Below, one piece after another: positions 7,577 through 9,045 of a stretch of DNA of 9,045 nt. This stretch comes from Mycobacterium sp. (GTDB lineage Bacteria > Actinomycetota > Actinomycetes > Mycobacteriales > Mycobacteriaceae), in contig JAOPWF010000630.1 in NCBI GenBank assembly GCA_025965815.1, positions 1 to 9,045 on the forward strand. Reading direction: 5' to 3'. Under the pieces are notes generated by a model, which saw only the letters and a list, made by a program, of their open reading frames with translations, did not search any database and was not told the origin of the DNA. Position 1 is the first letter of the stretch; every line of letters begins with the position of its first letter. The position numbers and the translations under genes are program-made.

Positions 7577-7605
7577 TTGAACGCGTGTTGCAGGTGGTGT
7601 AGCTT
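7577..7605 (+). promoter_or_regulatory. Promoter of the tRNA-Ala gene
   Basis: TTGAAC (7577-7582) and TAGCTT (7600-7605) are separated by exactly 17 bases and lie 18 bases before the tRNA 5' end. This fits a housekeeping sigma (SigA-type) promoter with a transcript start near 7612. Confidence 0.6.
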
Positions 7606-7623
7606 CGATGAGCACAACTTCAC

Positions 7624-7696
7624 GGGGCTATGGAGCAGCTGGAAGCGCACCACACTGGCAGTGTGTGGGTCAGGGGTACGAGTCCCCTTAGCTCCA
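7624..7696 (+). tRNA. tRNA-Ala (anticodon GGC), structurally imperfect
   Basis: The 73 bases fold as a cloverleaf. The acceptor stem GGGGCTA/TAGCTCC has the G3-U70 wobble that identifies tRNA-Ala. The anticodon loop CTGGCAG has anticodon GGC (7657-7659), and the T stem AGGGG/CCCCT is perfect. U8-A14, G15-C48 and G18-G19 are present; the CCA end is not encoded. Three features depart from a normal tRNA: an A11-G24 mismatch in the D stem, a C27-U43 mismatch in the anticodon stem, and A instead of the near-universal U at position 55 of the T loop (TACGAGT). It may therefore be a weakened or pseudo-tRNA, although its promoter looks intact. The integrase reading toward its 3' end suggests the T arm and acceptor strand are an attachment core. 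Confidence 0.85.
7670..7696 (+). other. Probable attachment site core (att) at the tRNA 3' end
   Basis: Tyrosine integrases of ICEs and phages often recombine within the 3' part of a tRNA gene, with int lying next to it. Here the int stop is 77 bases from the tRNA end. The limits given are only an estimate (T arm plus 3' acceptor strand), because the second copy of the repeat is not in the window. Confidence 0.4.
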
Positions 7697-7702
7697 CGTT
7701 GA

Positions 7703-7734
7703 AAACCCGTTCTGACCAGTGTCGGAGCGGGTTT
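7703..7734. terminator. Strong hairpin between tRNA and integrase, probable bidirectional terminator
   Basis: Bases 7703-7716 pair with 7721-7734 over 14 continuous pairs on the plus-strand RNA (two G-U), with a CAGT loop. The outer stem is AAACCCG/CGGGTTT. It starts six bases after the tRNA and lies 38 bases past the int stop, so it could end both converging transcripts. Reading leftward, the stem is followed by a TTTT-like tail; reading rightward, the U tract is short. Confidence 0.65.
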
Positions 7735-7768
7735 ACTTGTTAGCCGGATCGAGCCGCAGGACGCCATG

Positions 7769-7786
7769 TGTCCTAAATCTGTCCTA
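7769..7786. repeat. Two TGTCCTA direct repeats overlapping the integrase stop
   Basis: TGTCCTA occurs at 7769-7775 and 7780-7786, exactly 11 bases (one helical turn) apart; on the reverse strand these read TAGGACA. The first overlaps the int TAG stop. Phased short repeats beside int and att are typical of arm-type integrase or excisionase binding sites, but the role here is inferred from position alone. Confidence 0.4.
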
Positions 7787-8957
7787 CCGCTGAGGAGAAG
7801 ACGTCCGCGGCTGCGGTCAGGCGGTCGTCGGTCACACGCCCATAGACGGCCTGGGTCATGCGCTCGGTATGGCCGTGCCAGGCGGCAACCACATCGGCGG
7901 CGATGCCTGCCGCGCGCATCCGTGAGATGTTGCTGTGCCGCAGCTTGCCGAGCGTGATCGCCTCGAGCCCGGCGGCGGTGCGTTGGGCTGCAAACTCGCG
8001 CGAGTATTCGCGCACGGGTAGCCACGTTCCATCGACGCGTGACAGCAATAGGTCGGCGTCGGTGAGTGGTCGGCCCACCGCCAGGCGCTCGCGCAGGTGT
8101 ACCGAGCGCATCGCGTTGAGCATCGCCAGCTCTCGCGGCGGCACCGGGAGACCGCGGGCACTGCGCTCAGTCTTGGTGGGCACGACGGTGTCGCGGCCGT
8201 TCACGTCGACGCGGGCCCGACGGATGTGCAGCGCGCCGGTGTCTAGTTCGATGTCCGACCAGCGCAGTCCACCGACCTCTTCACGGCGCAACCCCAGCAG
8301 CGTCAACGCGAAGCACCCGCCGAGGCGGTGCGTGGTGACGTGATCGAGGAACTTGGCCATCTGCGCGGGTGTCCATATGTCGTCGGCCGCGGTCGCGGTG
8401 ACCGGCCTCTGTTCGGGCGAGTCAAGATCAGCCGCGGGGTCATAGGTCAGCCAGCGCATCTTGCGCGCATGGACCATGACCGACTTGACCCGAACGATCG
8501 CGCGGCGTTTCGTGGCCGGTGCCAGCACCTTGCCGTCCTTGCCGGTCAGCTTGGCCGACCAGTCGGCCAAGGCGGCGGGCGTGAGCTTCTGCACCGGCAC
8601 CGCTCCGAATGCCCTGCGGGCGTAAGCCAGCGACTCGCGGTCCGCGCGCACCGTGTTCGGCCCGATTGACGGATCGGCCGCGCGCAGCGTTAGCCAGTGA
8701 TCGGCGACCTCATCGAACGTGCGCGTGGACTTGGGTGTCCATGCCGCCGTACTCCACTGGCTGCGCTGCTCGGTGACCCAATCCTGAGCGGCCTTCTTGG
8801 TCGCGAACACCTTGGTTGGCCGGACTTGCTTTCCGGTCACCGGATCGGTGCCGAGCGTTGGCCGGGCGCGCCACCCCTTGCCGTTGGGCAGCTTCTTGAC
8901 TGAGTTGTCGGTGCGCTCGCCGCGTCGCTTTGGCGCTTCCCCTGTGGGAGTGATCAT
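7773..8957 (-). CDS. int: Tyrosine recombinase / site-specific integrase (394 aa)
   Basis: This integrase catalyses site-specific integration and excision of a mobile element. ATG 8955-8957 is nine bases after AAGGA. Residues about 17-72 form an arm-binding N-terminal domain of the AP2-like type (NGKGWRARPTLG, then a T-V-FATKKAAQDW helix). About 79-165 is the SAM-like core-binding domain (TFDEVADHWL to VMVHARKM), and about 195-390 the catalytic domain. Catalytic residues seen are Arg224 in LTLLGLRREEVGGLRW, Lys262 in VPTKTERSARGLP, Arg340 in GKLRHS, His363 in WHGHTERM and the nucleophile Tyr372 in AVYGRV. The box II His normally three residues before the second Arg is Gly337 here. The gene reads toward the tRNA-Ala 3' end, with a hairpin and phased repeats between, which fits an element integrated in that tRNA and extending rightward. 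Length is normal and no truncation is seen. Confidence 0.95.
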   Translation of the reverse strand: MITPTGEAPKRRGERTDNSVKKLPNGKGWRARPTLGTDPVTGKQVRPTKVFATKKAAQDWVTEQRSQWSTAAWTPKSTRTFDEVADHWLTLRAADPSIGPNTVRADRESLAYARRAFGAVPVQKLTPAALADWSAKLTGKDGKVLAPATKRRAIVRVKSVMVHARKMRWLTYDPAADLDSPEQRPVTATAADDIWTPAQMAKFLDHVTTHRLGGCFALTLLGLRREEVGGLRWSDIELDTGALHIRRARVDVNGRDTVVPTKTERSARGLPVPPRELAMLNAMRSVHLRERLAVGRPLTDADLLLSRVDGTWLPVREYSREFAAQRTAAGLEAITLGKLRHSNISRMRAAGIAADVVAAWHGHTERMTQAVYGRVTDDRLTAAADVFSSAVGQI

Positions 8958-8969
8958 CTCGTTGTGTCC

Positions 8970-9045
8970 TTACGTGGTTTCGGCTTGCTGCCGAGTCTTC
9001 TGCTTGAAGGTGGCCGGCCCTAGGTGCGCGGGCGCGCCAATTGTT
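8970..9045 (-). CDS. Partial ORF upstream of int, possible excisionase or element protein C-terminus
   Basis: This reverse-strand frame enters from the right edge and ends at TAA 8970-8972, leaving 24 visible residues: TIGAPAHLGPATF and then a basic, polar tail KQKTRQQAETT. Its stop lies 12 bases before the int ATG, and the int ribosome site overlaps it (TAAGGA), suggesting translational coupling. Codons are G/C-rich at third positions, as in real genes here. In actinobacterial integrative elements the gene just upstream of int is often an excisionase or small helix-turn-helix protein. The visible tail is too short to confirm that. Confidence 0.4.
   Translation of the reverse strand, partial: TIGAPAHLGPATFKQKTRQQAETT

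Noticed and set aside
6601..7602. A 333-codon forward frame inside the MFS gene
   Set aside because: It overlaps the MFS gene in another frame and is Arg/Gly-rich without motifs; the MFS reading has clear helices and motif A.
7129..8025. A 298-codon reverse frame spanning the MFS 3' end, the tRNA and the int 3' end
   Set aside because: It crosses a tRNA and two genes with good evidence in other frames, so it is chance openness from high GC.
1..9045. CRISPR array, insertion sequence or rRNA
   Set aside because: No regularly spaced repeats, transposase motifs or rRNA-like segments were found on either strand.

Overview
This 9 kb GC-rich window looks like a mycobacterial chromosome (Mycobacteriaceae). 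The basis is high third-position GC, frequent GTG starts, a PGM of the mycobacterial PgmA type, a paired FluC/CrcB operon with a large DUF190 protein, and remains of an F420-dependent (LLM-class) oxidoreductase of the Rv2161c-like type. From memory, unchecked, the order pgmA / crcB / crcB / DUF190 protein / opposed LLM-type gene resembles M. tuberculosis Rv3068c to Rv3072c. The CYTH-CHAD gene and the MFS gene appear to be extra here.

Layout. (1) Bases 1-1127 are a decaying stretch. It holds the C-terminal part of a proteasome-beta-like Ntn hydrolase broken by an in-frame TAG, a small intact reverse-strand gene (356-580), and an LLM-class oxidoreductase pseudogene with three separate lesions. 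(2) Bases 1149-4519 form a reverse-strand cluster: two FluC/CrcB fluoride channel genes and a protein with three tandem DUF190 domains, joined by 4-base stop/start overlaps, then a CYTH-CHAD protein 76 bases further on. (3) Diverging from it, bases 4640-7567 carry alpha-D-glucose phosphoglucomutase (pgm) and, 9 bases later, an MFS transporter. (4) Bases 7577-9045 are an integration locus. A tRNA-Ala(GGC) with a good promoter but several structural defects is followed by a strong hairpin, short direct repeats and a reverse-strand tyrosine integrase that reads toward the tRNA. A partial ORF ends 12 bases before the integrase start. This is the usual layout of an actinobacterial ICE or prophage inserted at a tRNA 3' end; the rest of the element should lie to the right of the window.

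How the genes may work together. The two FluC subunits have opposite positive-inside charge patterns, so they are predicted to sit antiparallel and form a heterodimeric fluoride exporter. The triple-DUF190 protein (ferredoxin-like, PII-related fold family) is a candidate soluble partner or regulator. PGM is a Mg/phosphoryl enzyme of a kind that fluoride can inhibit, so its divergent placement is suggestive but not proof of a link. The most notable observations are the antiparallel FluC pair with the triple-DUF190 protein, the defective tRNA-Ala at a probable integration site, and the integrase that lacks its usual box II histidine.
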